From Acinetobacter calcoaceticus (GTDB lineage: Bacteria > Pseudomonadota > Gammaproteobacteria > Pseudomonadales > Moraxellaceae), in the NCBI RefSeq assembly GCF_004345325.1, contig NZ_SLVJ01000026.1, positions 1 through 53,612 of the forward strand: a stretch of DNA of 53,612 nt, given 5' to 3'. Both the position numbers and the translations under genes were made by a program. Of the stretch, positions 1-8,329 are shown piece by piece. The notes under the pieces were generated by a model, which saw only the letters and a program-made list of their open reading frames with translations, was not told where the DNA came from and did no database searches. Numbering within the stretch: the stretch's first letter is position 1; every line of letters starts with the position of its first letter.

Positions 1-451
1 AGAATTGTCGCCAATTATTTTTCTTCAGTTCATTCACCACGTTGGCATAAGCCTGATAATATTGCTCTAAACTAATGCCATTTTCTGCATAAAAGCGACT
101 CATCACATCAATACCGTGAATACCTTGATAAGTCTTCCGATCAAATGCAGTGCCCATCGCACTACTGACATTAGGAATGTCTAAATGACTTTCCGCAGTA
201 TAAATACGCACCTGACCTAATGCAGAATCCCTCCAACTTAAATCCTGAAACCCCATACCCACAGGTTCCATATAATTATTATCGAAAATCGATTGATTCC
301 TTTGAAAGTCTTTTACACCCTGTAGCCCAAAATGTAATTCAGTTAGCATGGTTTTATTTCCTAAAGGTTGGCATGCCCATAAAAAAGAGATACACAACAA
401 AAATAAGCCACAGAAATACGCCCCAAGCCTATATGCTTTAAAAAAAATCAA
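1..451 (-). CDS. Lipoprotein, duplicate copy (partial, start codon lost)
   Basis: This is the N-terminal part of a second copy of the lipoprotein encoded at 1159-2103; it runs off the left edge. The reading frame is open from 451 and keeps a lipoprotein signal with the lipobox LWAC followed by QP. The ATG used by the intact copy has been destroyed by substitutions and small indels just after the upstream stop codon. The best remaining in-frame start is a TTG at 451-449, which has no clear ribosome binding site. By analogy with its paralogue it would be an envelope-anchored protein, possibly an immunity protein. It may be poorly expressed or dead. Confidence 0.5.
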   Translation of the reverse strand, partial: MIFFKAYRLGAYFCGLFLLCISFLWACQPLGNKTMLTELHFGLQGVKDFQRNQSIFDNNYMEPVGMGFQDLSWRDSALGQVRIYTAESHLDIPNVSSAMGTAFDRKTYQGIHGIDVMSRFYAENGISLEQYYQAYANVVNELKKNNWRQF

Positions 452-458
452 ACGCGAA

Positions 459-1075
459 CTATTGTTCACCTGCATTGTCTGATATCCATGTGCTGATGAT
501 TGCCAACCCTTTATGTAAAAAATCTCGTCCATTTTCATCGGGCATTAATCGATGATATTTAGCAGCAGCTCTATCGATCCACTTCATGCGACTCTTATAT
601 GAAGGAGCATACGTCAATGCACTTACATCCTCATATACCTCCTCTTTAAGCTGATCTAAAACATTTCGATGTCGTCCTTTATAGTGTTGTACTTGCGTAG
701 TAGGCTGATGATGTGGTCCCATTAGACGAGGTGCTTCTTTTTGCACATCAGATCTATCATAATCACTGGACAGTACTAAAGTTGCGTCAGGACCTATCGA
801 AAAGACAGATGCTCCTTTTCCAAAAACTGCACCAACCCGCCCTCCCACAGTATTCCACACCAAAGGCTGTAAAACATTGCGCTGTTCTTGGACTGCAATC
901 ATATTAAGGTGCTCCATAAGCTCTTTCTCAGCCTTATGAAAACGCACTTTTTCTAGAGGGAATTGTTTAAATATCGCCTCAATTTCAGTGAGTTTTGAAA
1001 AAGTACTTTCAATTTCAGCAGTCCATTTTAAGTTTTTAATGTACTTAAAGCTTCTTCAGACCAAGTTAGATTGTT
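459..1075 (-). pseudogene. Truncated copy of the 365-residue effector-like gene
   Basis: This stretch aligns with the C-terminal half of the gene at 2105-3202. Residues from about WTAEIESAFSKLTEIE to the stop are conserved with many substitutions. A one-base deletion in an A/T run near 1043 puts the upstream part out of frame, and similarity stops abruptly near 1075-1080. Only the last 162 or so codons (from a GTG at 947) are cleanly open. It therefore looks like a 5'-truncated remnant left by a tandem duplication, sitting directly before a lipoprotein copy exactly as in the intact pair. It could alternatively be a silent C-terminal cassette kept for recombination. Confidence 0.6.
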
Positions 1076-1158
1076 CATTAGTAATTTCGCATAAGGCGTA
1101 TGGTATTCAATAGGGCATAATTCACGGGTTTTTAATACGATACAACCCTAAACTCTAT

Positions 1159-2103
1159 TTACTTGGAATATTTCCAATAATCTGGATCTTGGTAGTTCTC
1201 ATCAATATGGTAGCCTTTCGCTCTAGCCTCTTGTTCTGCGTTTAATCGATGTTTCTGCTCTTGTTCCATATATTTTTGAAACTCTCTTTCATACTCATCA
1301 TCACTGAAATTATCTACATCGACACCATCATCACCAACCATATTTTTCATCCTATAGCGAAGCGTGGTAAAAGCATAACTAATGTCTAAATTAAATGGAC
1401 GGTTTTCTTGGGTTTCATCCTCTTTATTTGAGGCTCTTGGACGTGGTAATGGAGAAAAACTAATATTTAATGCTACATCACTATTATATACTTTGAGGCT
1501 AAGTTCCCGACTTCCTGACAGGACTTGCTGCCATTGTTCAAAACTTAATAAACTTGTAGGATCGATATTATATCCAGGTTTATTTAACATATATTTTAGG
1601 TTATCTTGTGGTGCAATTCTTGCATCACTGGCGTAGTAGAATTGTCGCCAATTATTTTTCTTCAGTTCATTCACCACGTTGACATAAGCCTGATAATATT
1701 GCTCTAAACTAATGCCATTTTCTGCATAAAATCGACTCCTTACATCAATACCATGAATACCTTGATAAGTCTTCCGATCAAACGCAGTGCCCATAGCACT
1801 ACCGACATTGGGAATGTCTAAATGACATTCCGCAGTATAAATACGTACCTGACCTAATGCAGAATCCCTCCAACTTAAATCCTGAAACCCCATACCCACA
1901 GGTTCCATATAATTATTATCGAAAATCGATTGATTCTTTTGAAAGTCTTTTACACCCTGTATACCAAAATGTAATTCAGTTAGCATGGTTTTATTTCCTG
2001 AAGATAAGTGAGTGGGTTGACATGCCCATAAAAAGATACAAAGAAAAAATAAGCCACAGAAATACCACCCAAGCCTATATTCTTTAAAAAAAATCAAGCG
2101 CAT
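1159..2103 (-). CDS. Putative lipoprotein, candidate immunity protein
   Basis: The protein has 314 residues from the ATG at 2103. A longer reading frame begins at 2181, but its first 26 codons lie inside the preceding gene and carry no signal, so I prefer the start giving MRLIFFKEYRLG. The N terminus has a hydrophobic segment ending in the lipobox LWAC, which predicts signal peptidase II processing and lipid anchoring. The remainder is soluble, with a charged C-terminal tail rich in Glu, Lys and Arg. I recognise no family. Its start lies two bases past the stop of the 365-residue gene, so the two are translationally coupled. A partner role such as neutralising a toxic product is inference from this coupling and from the pair's duplication. 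Confidence 0.7.
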   Translation of the reverse strand: MRLIFFKEYRLGWYFCGLFFLCIFLWACQPTHLSSGNKTMLTELHFGIQGVKDFQKNQSIFDNNYMEPVGMGFQDLSWRDSALGQVRIYTAECHLDIPNVGSAMGTAFDRKTYQGIHGIDVRSRFYAENGISLEQYYQAYVNVVNELKKNNWRQFYYASDARIAPQDNLKYMLNKPGYNIDPTSLLSFEQWQQVLSGSRELSLKVYNSDVALNISFSPLPRPRASNKEDETQENRPFNLDISYAFTTLRYRMKNMVGDDGVDVDNFSDDEYEREFQKYMEQEQKHRLNAEQEARAKGYHIDENYQDPDYWKYSK

Positions 2104-2104
2104 A

Positions 2105-3202
2105 TTATTTACCTGCATTATCTGCGATCCATGTGCTGATGATTGCCAACTCTTTATGTATAAAAGCTCGTCCTTTCTCATCGAGCATTAATCTATGATA
2201 TTTCTCAGCAGCCTTATTGATCCACACCATACGTTGATCATAGTCAGCAGAATTTGTCCCTTCTGGTGCATCCTCATATACGTCCTCTTTAAGCTGATCC
2301 AGAACGCCTTTATGGCGGCCTGGATAAGCCTCTACTTTTGGCCCAGGCTTCCCCATATACAAACCTGATGGTGGAGGCACCCGTTTGACCACATCAGATC
2401 GATTGTAATCACTAGAAAGTATGAGTGTTTGGTCTGGACCCAATGCCCTTAATCCCTTCCCCATACGACCTGCATTCTTTCCATCAGGTGTGTTCCAAAT
2501 GAGAGGCTGTAAAACATTGAGCTGTTCTTGGACTGCAATCTTATTACGGTGCGCCATAAGCTCTTGCTCAGCCTTAAGAAAACGCACGTTTTCTTGAGGG
2601 AATTGTTTAAATATCGCCTCAATTTCAGTGAGTTTTGAAAAAGCACTTTCAATTTCAGCAGTCCATTTTAAGTTTTTTAACGTGCTTAAAGCTTCTTTAG
2701 ACCAAGTTAGATTGTTCATTGTGTTTTTTAAGTTTTTAAATTGACTGACATCACGTGCCTTGAAACAACCCTTAAATGACTTTGAGTCCTCACTCCATGC
2801 CAAGAACCAAGGTGCAATTTCCATAAACAACCAAAAGTTTCCTTTACGAAAAGCCTCTTTTGCAGGAGATACTAAGTCTCTCCAATCATGAAAAATATAG
2901 GCAACTGTTTTAGAGGCAAAAGCACCAAATCCCATCCAATAATAACGACCTCTTAAGTTTGGATTGCCTTTGGATTCTGTTTCCAAATAAATACGAGCAT
3001 AAACTGCAGCTATTCGACGTGCTCGAGCTTCTGCATTTGGAATAATGGCATATTTCTGTGGTGCATTCATTGGTGCAAGCAATCTATTTGAAAGTCTTTT
3101 GAGGGCTTTTTGTTGTTGCATTTCCCAAAAAACGACACAGTCACACCTTGCTGGTGTACAACTTGCAACCTCTTCATTTGTTGTGGTGGACCACTCGCTC
3201 AT
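2105..3202 (-). CDS. Effector-like protein of unknown family
   Basis: The protein has 365 residues. The ATG at 3202 is preceded by a good AGGAG ribosome binding site. The N-terminal 40 residues contain a Cys-rich stretch (CTPARCDC). The middle is basic and aromatic, and the C-terminal half carries the recurring core ELMAHRNKIAVQEQ...LQPLIW plus SSDYNRSDV. I see no signal peptide or membrane segment. The core loosely resembles DUF2515 proteins, but I am not sure of this. Close linkage to a lipoprotein gene and the tandem, partly decayed duplicate are typical of secreted effector/immunity pairs (for example type VI effectors). That role is inference, and no catalytic residues are identified. 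Confidence 0.6.
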   Translation of the reverse strand: MSEWSTTTNEEVASCTPARCDCVVFWEMQQQKALKRLSNRLLAPMNAPQKYAIIPNAEARARRIAAVYARIYLETESKGNPNLRGRYYWMGFGAFASKTVAYIFHDWRDLVSPAKEAFRKGNFWLFMEIAPWFLAWSEDSKSFKGCFKARDVSQFKNLKNTMNNLTWSKEALSTLKNLKWTAEIESAFSKLTEIEAIFKQFPQENVRFLKAEQELMAHRNKIAVQEQLNVLQPLIWNTPDGKNAGRMGKGLRALGPDQTLILSSDYNRSDVVKRVPPPSGLYMGKPGPKVEAYPGRHKGVLDQLKEDVYEDAPEGTNSADYDQRMVWINKAAEKYHRLMLDEKGRAFIHKELAIISTWIADNAGK

Positions 3203-3239
3203 TATCGGACTCCTTATTCTGAATAAATGTAGCTTTTAA

Positions 3240-3356
3240 AGTGAATCTTTTAATAAACGTAAACCGAGCGCATCCGAAGTGCTTTTCGATAAGCACTTGC
3301 TGTTCTTTGTTTGGGTAAATGCGATATTTAAACGCTTTTAATTGGAGTTGGTTCAT
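3240..3356 (-). pseudogene. TnpB (IS200/IS605 OrfB) N-terminal remnant
   Basis: Reading leftward from about 3356, the frame gives LQLKAFKYRIYPNKEQQ and then LIEKHFGCARF, the characteristic N terminus of IS605-family TnpB proteins. Normal TnpB continues for 350-400 residues. Here the similarity breaks after about 35 residues and the frame runs into unrelated codons just before the effector-like gene. It is a decayed fragment without RuvC or zinc-finger domains. Confidence 0.75.
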
Positions 3357-3478
3357 GGCAACGACTATAGCGCTATATGAATTTCGATTGCCTAGCATAA
3401 AACAACATCATTACTCAGTTTACATATCAACCCATCACTCGTTGTCTTTAGCAGCATATTGAAAGAAATATTTAACTC

Positions 3479-3682
3479 ATGATTATGCCAAGCAAATTCA
3501 TCAATAATCTAAAGACTGTAACAAGCCGATTGATCCGAAAAGAGTTTGCAGAAGAATTGAGTGCTTTCTACTGGAAACCTGTGCTTTGGACAAGAGCATA
3601 TTGCCTGCTTAGCACTGGTGGGGCAACAATCGAAACAATACGGGACCATATTAGACAATATCGAAAAACAGCAAAGACCTGA
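3479..3682 (+). pseudogene. TnpA (IS200/IS605 Y1 transposase) C-terminal remnant
   Basis: The frame encodes SKFINNLKTVTSRLIRKEF, then FYWKPVLWTRAYCLLSTGGA and TIETIRDHI. This is the C-terminal third of IS200-type TnpA, including the region that normally carries the catalytic tyrosine near Trp-Thr-Arg-(Ser/Ala)-Tyr. The N-terminal HUH portion is missing. It is divergent from the tnpB remnant, as in IS605-type elements, so both fragments probably come from one decayed insertion. Confidence 0.75.
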
Positions 3683-3997
3683 ATAATGAGTGCTATCCAT
3701 CTCCACCTGAGAAGCACTGCTTCGCAAGAAAGATTATAGATGGAGAATTTCGCACAATTAGTTAAACTTAAACACTGATCTTAAGCTTGAGGTTGAATAT
3801 TAGAAATAAACCATATGATTACGATGGCAGTTGGTCTTTTTATTTATGCAGTGAGTTGCTAACATAGCTTTAAATTGCGCTTGGCAGACACAACAAGATT
3901 ATCAACCACTGTGCATCTCAGCCATTGTGTATTTCATCCACGGTGCATGAACATTGCAATTTAACCGATTAACTCACCCCCATAGTGCAGGATAAGC
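3683..3997. other. Intergenic region, no gene seen
   Basis: About 315 bases lie between the TnpA remnant and the YqiJ-like gene. I find no open frame with coding character on either strand. The segment probably holds residual IS end sequence and the promoter of the gene at 3998. No clear -35/-10 pair or terminator stands out. Confidence 0.5.
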
Positions 3998-4609
3998 ATG
4001 CTGATTCAATTTTTATCAGAACCAGATTTAATCCCTTTCCACATCAGTGTGGTGGGACTGGTTTTGCTCAGTATGGCTGAAACCATTGGTTATTATATCA
4101 ATCTGCGCCCGAGTACATTCTTAAAAAGAATCTCACCACAATGGTTGGTTGACTCCCCCCTGATCCAAGTGAAATTTTCCAAAGTACTGATCTTTGTATT
4201 CTTGCTGATTAACTTTAGTTTTGCGGGTTATTTAATTCAGTTTTCCATCTTTGCCAGTCAGCTCGAATTTTCACCTTGGTATTATATTATTCTGCCAGCC
4301 TTGGTGGTGGCGATCTTCTTTACTGTATTTATGATCCATTGCTTGGATCAAGTAATTAAACCCAAACTCACGCCGACCCAAGTGAATCTGATTGGTCGTT
4401 TAGCCACAGTATCCAGTGGCAGTGCCCGTCCGGGATTTTCGGCACAAGCGCGTATTCGTGATGAGTTTGGACAGTTGCACTATGTTCAAGTCGAACCAGA
4501 ATTTGGGGAATTAGAATTTCAATCGCAGATTATTTTAATTCGATTTAAAAAATCACATTATATCGCCAAGAAAATCTCAACATCCAACCTATTGTTTAAC
4601 TCAGACTAA
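3998..4609 (+). CDS. YqiJ-like (DUF1449) inner-membrane protein
   Basis: The protein has 203 residues. The N terminus holds hydrophobic segments at roughly 14-32, 65-88 and 98-117. A soluble C-terminal domain of about 75 residues (VNLIGRLATVSSGSARPG onward) follows and has the look of the OB-fold domain of YqiJ proteins. E. coli YqiJ is an inner-membrane protein encoded beside the flotillin YqiK. No flotillin gene is visible downstream here: the next gene is the opposite-strand DUF937 gene, with a terminator between. Function is inferred only as membrane or envelope organisation. Confidence 0.65.
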   Translation: MLIQFLSEPDLIPFHISVVGLVLLSMAETIGYYINLRPSTFLKRISPQWLVDSPLIQVKFSKVLIFVFLLINFSFAGYLIQFSIFASQLEFSPWYYIILPALVVAIFFTVFMIHCLDQVIKPKLTPTQVNLIGRLATVSSGSARPGFSAQARIRDEFGQLHYVQVEPEFGELEFQSQIILIRFKKSHYIAKKISTSNLLFNSD

Positions 4610-4661
4610 ATCGGGTTATAAGTTCTATTTGAATATTTTTTTAAATACTTTAATAAATATA

Positions 4662-4693
4662 TGCCTGTTACTGACCCAGATCAGCAACAGGCA
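4662..4693. terminator. Bidirectional terminator-like hairpin
   Basis: GCCTGTT-A-CTGA pairs with TCAG-C-AACAGGC around a CCCAGA loop, with A/T-rich flanks on both sides. It lies between two convergent genes, the YqiJ-like gene (+) and the DUF937 gene (-), as expected for a shared terminator. Confidence 0.75.
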
Positions 4694-4702
4694 TTTACAC
4701 AT

Positions 4703-5030
4703 TTATTTTTTTAAAAATGAACTCAGCATTGACATTACACTACCTACATCTTGATTGGCTTCGGCTTGATTGGTCTGAGCACCTTGTGGGGTTAATGCAT
4801 CGACAATCTGCGGCAATACACTTGAGATTGCGCTATAGACCTGTTGTGTCGGGACTTGAGCTTGATCAGCCACTTGCTGAACCTCATCCGCTTGAAATAA
4901 ATTTTGCACCTGTTCAACAGGTACTTCGGTATTGCTTTGATTCGGGTCTAACCACTGTTGTAATTGCTCACCCAAACCTGCACTTTGCAAACTGCTGATC
5001 ACCCCAGACAGCCCACCTTGTTTTTGTACC
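4703..5030 (-). pseudogene. DUF937 (YidB-like) gene, 3' half cut off by the prophage
   Basis: This is the C-terminal part of a DUF937 protein. The frame reads VQKQGGLSGVISSLQSAGLG, then a DPNQSN..VPVEQVQNLF segment and IVDALTPQG. The open frame continues without an ATG into prophage sequence at 5031. Joining codons at 5030 with those at 41413 gives ...LILGWVQKQGGLSG..., a continuous family-typical protein. The host gene was therefore interrupted by prophage insertion, and this half is separated from its start codon by 36 kb. YidB-like proteins are small and poorly understood. Confidence 0.9.
5025..5030. repeat. Prophage target-site duplication, left copy
   Basis: TGTACC directly precedes the prophage TGATGC end and is repeated directly after the ...GTGTCA end at 41407-41412. 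Six bases fit if both phage ends are TG...CA. A five-base GTACC reading would make the right end asymmetric. Confidence 0.85.
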
Positions 5031-5059
5031 TGATGCGCGACGAGATAATTTTCGCAAAA

Positions 5060-5073
5060 TATTGAGATAATTG
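5060..5073 (+). repeat. Left terminal inverted repeat, likely transposase site
   Basis: TATTGAGATAATTG begins 29 bp inside the left end. Its inverted copy lies 29 bp inside the right end at 41364-41377. A second partial copy (GAGATAATT) lies at about 5042-5050. Symmetric sites at both ends are what a MuA-type transposase needs to pair the ends. Confidence 0.8.
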
Positions 5074-5115
5074 CCTAAACTTCTCGTTGCACATGCTGCA
5101 AAACAATTTCAAATA

Positions 5116-6387
5116 TTAAGCACTTGTCACTCTAGCAAATCCATCATTACCTTTTGCGCCTACCATATCGGAATTAGACCAGCCTTTAGTACCGCCAACA
5201 CCACCGCTGCCTACGATCAATGTAATAGTCTGGTTACCAGCACTATTATTTGTGTACTGAGCTACCAAGACTGATCCTGATGCTCCACCGCCGCCAAAAG
5301 ACCAGCTTTCATCACCAACGCCATCACCACCGCTGCCACCTTTGCCAAATACTCCAACGGGGCTTACGGATGCACCGCCTGAATGATCTTCTCTACCTGC
5401 ATTACCTGCAAGGCCTTTAGTAATGTTTGTAGATCCAAATACACCAATAATCTCTACTTCACCTGTAACGCCACCAGCACCATTGTGGTATGACGAACCA
5501 TTCCCCCAGACGCCTTGTGTTCCGCCTCCGCCTCCATGAACAGCTGCAATGGTTTCTCCGTTGGCTTTAATTAGAACATCCTCACCATTTCTACCATCGC
5601 ATAATGGATATTCGCTATTACTAGAATGTCTAGAAGTACCACCGCCACCGCCTGAGCCGATCAATGTAAATATTTTGGATTCATTTGGTTGAAGAATAAA
5701 GCTATAAACGCCAACTGGGTAATCACCATCGACGGTAAGGCTATTTGGATTCTTATGTTGAACAACTTGAAAGCTAACTTGACCCGTATAGCCAACACGG
5801 TTTTGGCCCGAGCGGTTCCAGAGTTTTGGTTTAAAGTCCTGTAGACCACGTTCTAAAGCATAGCTTTCATTGTCACTTTCAGGACTTAGAAAAATACCGT
5901 AATTACGATCAGTTAAGTTATAGATAGACGGCGCTATGACGCGATCACCCGATACATCCCAACCATCGCTACCTCCTAGCCACGAAACTGAGCCACCATG
6001 CCCATCACCTGCATAATAAAGTACGCCAGAGGCTACGATCCGAGGATAAACAACGTGATTCATTAAGGCTGTGATTTGAGCTTGAAGCTCATCGCGTGCT
6101 TGTTTATTTAATTGAGCCTCATGTGCAAATCGATTCTCGATAGCCGCCATTAGATCGTCAATATAAGGATAAGTCACCAGTAGCTCATATAGCTGCTGTC
6201 GATTATTCGGATCTAGATTCACCCCATTTCTTTCTAACACATTGGCTATTTCCTCTTGGACTGTATTGCACCAGTCAGGAGTCATGTAGGTCGCATCTTG
6301 TCCTGGTACATCATCATTTGCATGAAAGCCTTTTTTATCACTGCCAAAGAGGTTTGGACGTGCATTAATACTATCAATTCTTTTCAT
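5116..6387 (-). CDS. Tail fibre / adhesin with glycine-rich tip
   Basis: The protein has 423 residues and is the last late gene before the phage end. The N-terminal 150 residues (FHANDDVPGQDATYMTPDWC, then a coiled-coil-like stretch) resemble the baseplate-attaching part of Mu-type fibres. Residues from about 240 to the end are dominated by runs of glycine separated by short variable segments. This is like polyglycine-II adhesin tips such as gp38 of phage S16. Such tips bind outer-membrane receptors and the variable loops set host range. No separate fibre-assembly chaperone gene follows, which is unusual for Mu-like phages. The start overlaps the preceding stop by 4 bp. Confidence 0.8.
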   Translation of the reverse strand: MKRIDSINARPNLFGSDKKGFHANDDVPGQDATYMTPDWCNTVQEEIANVLERNGVNLDPNNRQQLYELLVTYPYIDDLMAAIENRFAHEAQLNKQARDELQAQITALMNHVVYPRIVASGVLYYAGDGHGGSVSWLGGSDGWDVSGDRVIAPSIYNLTDRNYGIFLSPESDNESYALERGLQDFKPKLWNRSGQNRVGYTGQVSFQVVQHKNPNSLTVDGDYPVGVYSFILQPNESKIFTLIGSGGGGGTSRHSSNSEYPLCDGRNGEDVLIKANGETIAAVHGGGGGTQGVWGNGSSYHNGAGGVTGEVEIIGVFGSTNITKGLAGNAGREDHSGGASVSPVGVFGKGGSGGDGVGDESWSFGGGGASGSVLVAQYTNNSAGNQTITLIVGSGGVGGTKGWSNSDMVGAKGNDGFARVTSA

Positions 6388-6920
6388 TTAGATTCCTCAA
6401 CATCATATCTGACATAAGCTGGTAGGTAGTTTTTGATGATGCAGTTCAAATCTGCTTTAACAGGTTTTTTTAGGATTAATTTAACCTTGTAGCGCAGGCT
6501 TTCCGTATTAACAGGTGCAGTACATGATTCTGTGCATTGCATTGGTGTATATTTCACTAACTGTAGAAGCTCAACACTAAACAAAGCCAATAATTGCTCT
6601 AAATAATCACGGTTTAAGACATTGTTGGTTGCTAAAACCCAATTGATGATTTGGAGTCGTTCCTCAATTGATCGGGACACATTGGTGGTGCATTTAAGTG
6701 GTAGACCGAGCGATTGCTCATATTCATCGATGAGTTCAACAGGTACTTTCTCAATAAATGCCAATATTCGTTTGCCATCTAGATCGACTTGAGCTAGGGC
6801 TTTGGCGTGCGCATAGATATCAACAGAAATTACGGTACCGTTTGCGGTGTCATAACCGCCTACAGGTAGTAGCTGGCGAAGCACAGCACTATATAGTTCA
6901 ACTAGTTTCTCGAATCTCAT
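6384..6920 (-). CDS. Mu gp48-like tail protein (DUF2313/YmfQ)
   Basis: The protein has 178 residues, a usual length for the family. It contains the YmfQ pattern: an early LYSAVLRQLLPVG, a middle VPVELIDEYEQSLGLPL, and the RLQIINWVLATN segment. It sits between the gp47-like baseplate protein and the fibre, the standard position in Mu-like phages. The product is thought to lie at the baseplate periphery and help attach fibres. It overlaps both neighbours by 4 bp, so translation is coupled. Confidence 0.85.
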   Translation of the reverse strand: MRFEKLVELYSAVLRQLLPVGGYDTANGTVISVDIYAHAKALAQVDLDGKRILAFIEKVPVELIDEYEQSLGLPLKCTTNVSRSIEERLQIINWVLATNNVLNRDYLEQLLALFSVELLQLVKYTPMQCTESCTAPVNTESLRYKVKLILKKPVKADLNCIIKNYLPAYVRYDVEESK

Positions 6921-7963
6921 GCGCGGACCACATCTAAATTACCAATCCTTAGCCAACCAGTAATAAAGGTTGTCAATGTTGGGACCTTGTTTGTATTGGG
7001 CGTAATTGCCACATCAGCTACGCCTGATATAGCTTTAATCCGGCTCACGATAGTTGAATGAACATAGGTCTCAGCTGGAGTAAGTAAGCCAACATAGTCC
7101 CGAATAACTTGTTCTACATCAGTTAAATTTGCTGTACCCATAACAACAACTTTGAGATTTAAATACTCTTTTGTCGGTGCATACGCACGAACGTCAGCCC
7201 AAAATCCTGCATAAGTATCTAAAGCACCTTGAACACTAGAAAGTAATGCAGTACTAGGTGAATTTGGCGGATTACCAGCTGCTGTTACAGCAACGTCTAA
7301 TGAACCCAAGCCACGTCGCTTCGGAAAGACAAATACATCAGCAACACCCACAACATCTTTGACAATGCGCTCAATATCATCTTCGCGGTCACGTACTATG
7401 CCGAGGCGTTCTTTTTCAAGCATACGCTGACGCCAAGTCTCAACTTCTTCCTCCTCAGCTCCGCCAGACACCTCAATCACTTGAGCTTGTCCAGATAAGC
7501 CTGCTGCTGGACTGATCCATAGCAGATTTTGGCCATCAAAGTTCCAAGCAGTACCGATATGCTCTGCAACGACATCAACATCTTTAAGGCGATTCGGTTT
7601 GAAATATTCATCGTACAGCGTAAGCCAGTAATGACCTTTACCGTCGGTAAGTTTTGTCCCTGCTGCAACTTTAAGTTCAATATTTGCTGAAGCTTGTACA
7701 CGGCCAGAAGCTTTGACACCGCCTTTTCGTGGTACTCGGAGTCTTTCAGCGTGCATATATAGAAATGGCTCATCTGCAGTCGCTACGAATAATTGTTTTT
7801 GAATGTATTCCTGCTGATGATATAACCCTTCAACGACGGAAGCGGTACCGTCAGCACGGATACTAGCATCAGAATCATTAGGAATTGTTAAGCCGTTTTT
7901 ATTACGAATTTCTTGAACAATATCATTATGAATCTCAGGGAACGTTTTAATTTGAAATGCCAT
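6917..7963 (-). CDS. Baseplate J-like protein (Mu gp47)
   Basis: The protein has 348 residues from the ATG at 7963. An earlier in-frame ATG at 7984 lies inside the preceding gene and is less likely. It carries the baseplate-J features: the N-terminal IHNDIVQEIRNK, a central GGAEEEEVETWRQRML, and VADVFVFPKRRGLGSLDVAV. It forms the wedge of the contractile-tail baseplate. It lies in the canonical order gp45-gp46-gp47-gp48, packed with overlaps. Confidence 0.92.
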   Translation of the reverse strand: MAFQIKTFPEIHNDIVQEIRNKNGLTIPNDSDASIRADGTASVVEGLYHQQEYIQKQLFVATADEPFLYMHAERLRVPRKGGVKASGRVQASANIELKVAAGTKLTDGKGHYWLTLYDEYFKPNRLKDVDVVAEHIGTAWNFDGQNLLWISPAAGLSGQAQVIEVSGGAEEEEVETWRQRMLEKERLGIVRDREDDIERIVKDVVGVADVFVFPKRRGLGSLDVAVTAAGNPPNSPSTALLSSVQGALDTYAGFWADVRAYAPTKEYLNLKVVVMGTANLTDVEQVIRDYVGLLTPAETYVHSTIVSRIKAISGVADVAITPNTNKVPTLTTFITGWLRIGNLDVVRA

Positions 7964-7964
7964 A

Positions 7965-8327
7965 TCAGCCACCAACTGGAACAAAGTATTGAATCGTCTG
8001 GGTTTGACCAGTTAATCGCGTTATGTTGATATCGAGATCAATACGACTTTGAATCGTTTGCTTGGCATTCACGACTAATGCTGCAAGGCGATCAGGTACT
8101 AAGTCAGATAAGGCTTCCTCGGCATACTGCTTGACTGTTTGCAATAAGCGAGGGACGTCTTTTGAGCGACGCAAAGTATAAAAACGACTTCCTAAGCGTG
8201 GATCTTTCCAATATTTGCCACGATGGATATTGAGCCGTAAACAAACAGACTGAACAACATCATCATGAAATGCTGCATCAAGGCTTGTGAGAACATAATC
8301 TTTAGTTTCTAAATTAATAACGCCCAT
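7965..8327 (-). CDS. Mu gp46-like baseplate protein (gp25/GPW-like)
   Basis: The protein has 120 residues, with the RSKDVPRLLQTVKQYAEEAL segment and a C-terminal strand-rich half, matching Mu gp46 in size and position. It is a baseplate wedge protein of the contractile tail. It is separated from the gp45 homologue by 2 bp and from gp47 by 1 bp, part of one polycistronic late message. Confidence 0.8.
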   Translation of the reverse strand: MGVINLETKDYVLTSLDAAFHDDVVQSVCLRLNIHRGKYWKDPRLGSRFYTLRRSKDVPRLLQTVKQYAEEALSDLVPDRLAALVVNAKQTIQSRIDLDINITRLTGQTQTIQYFVPVGG

Positions 8328-8329
8328 AA

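Noticed and set aside
220..2087. Two near-identical plus-strand open frames (220-441 and 1857-2087)
   Set aside because: Both are antisense to the duplicated lipoprotein signal regions; their similarity follows from the gene duplication.
4717..4998. Plus-strand 93-residue open frame
   Set aside because: Antisense to the DUF937 coding sequence, without a start signal or family features.
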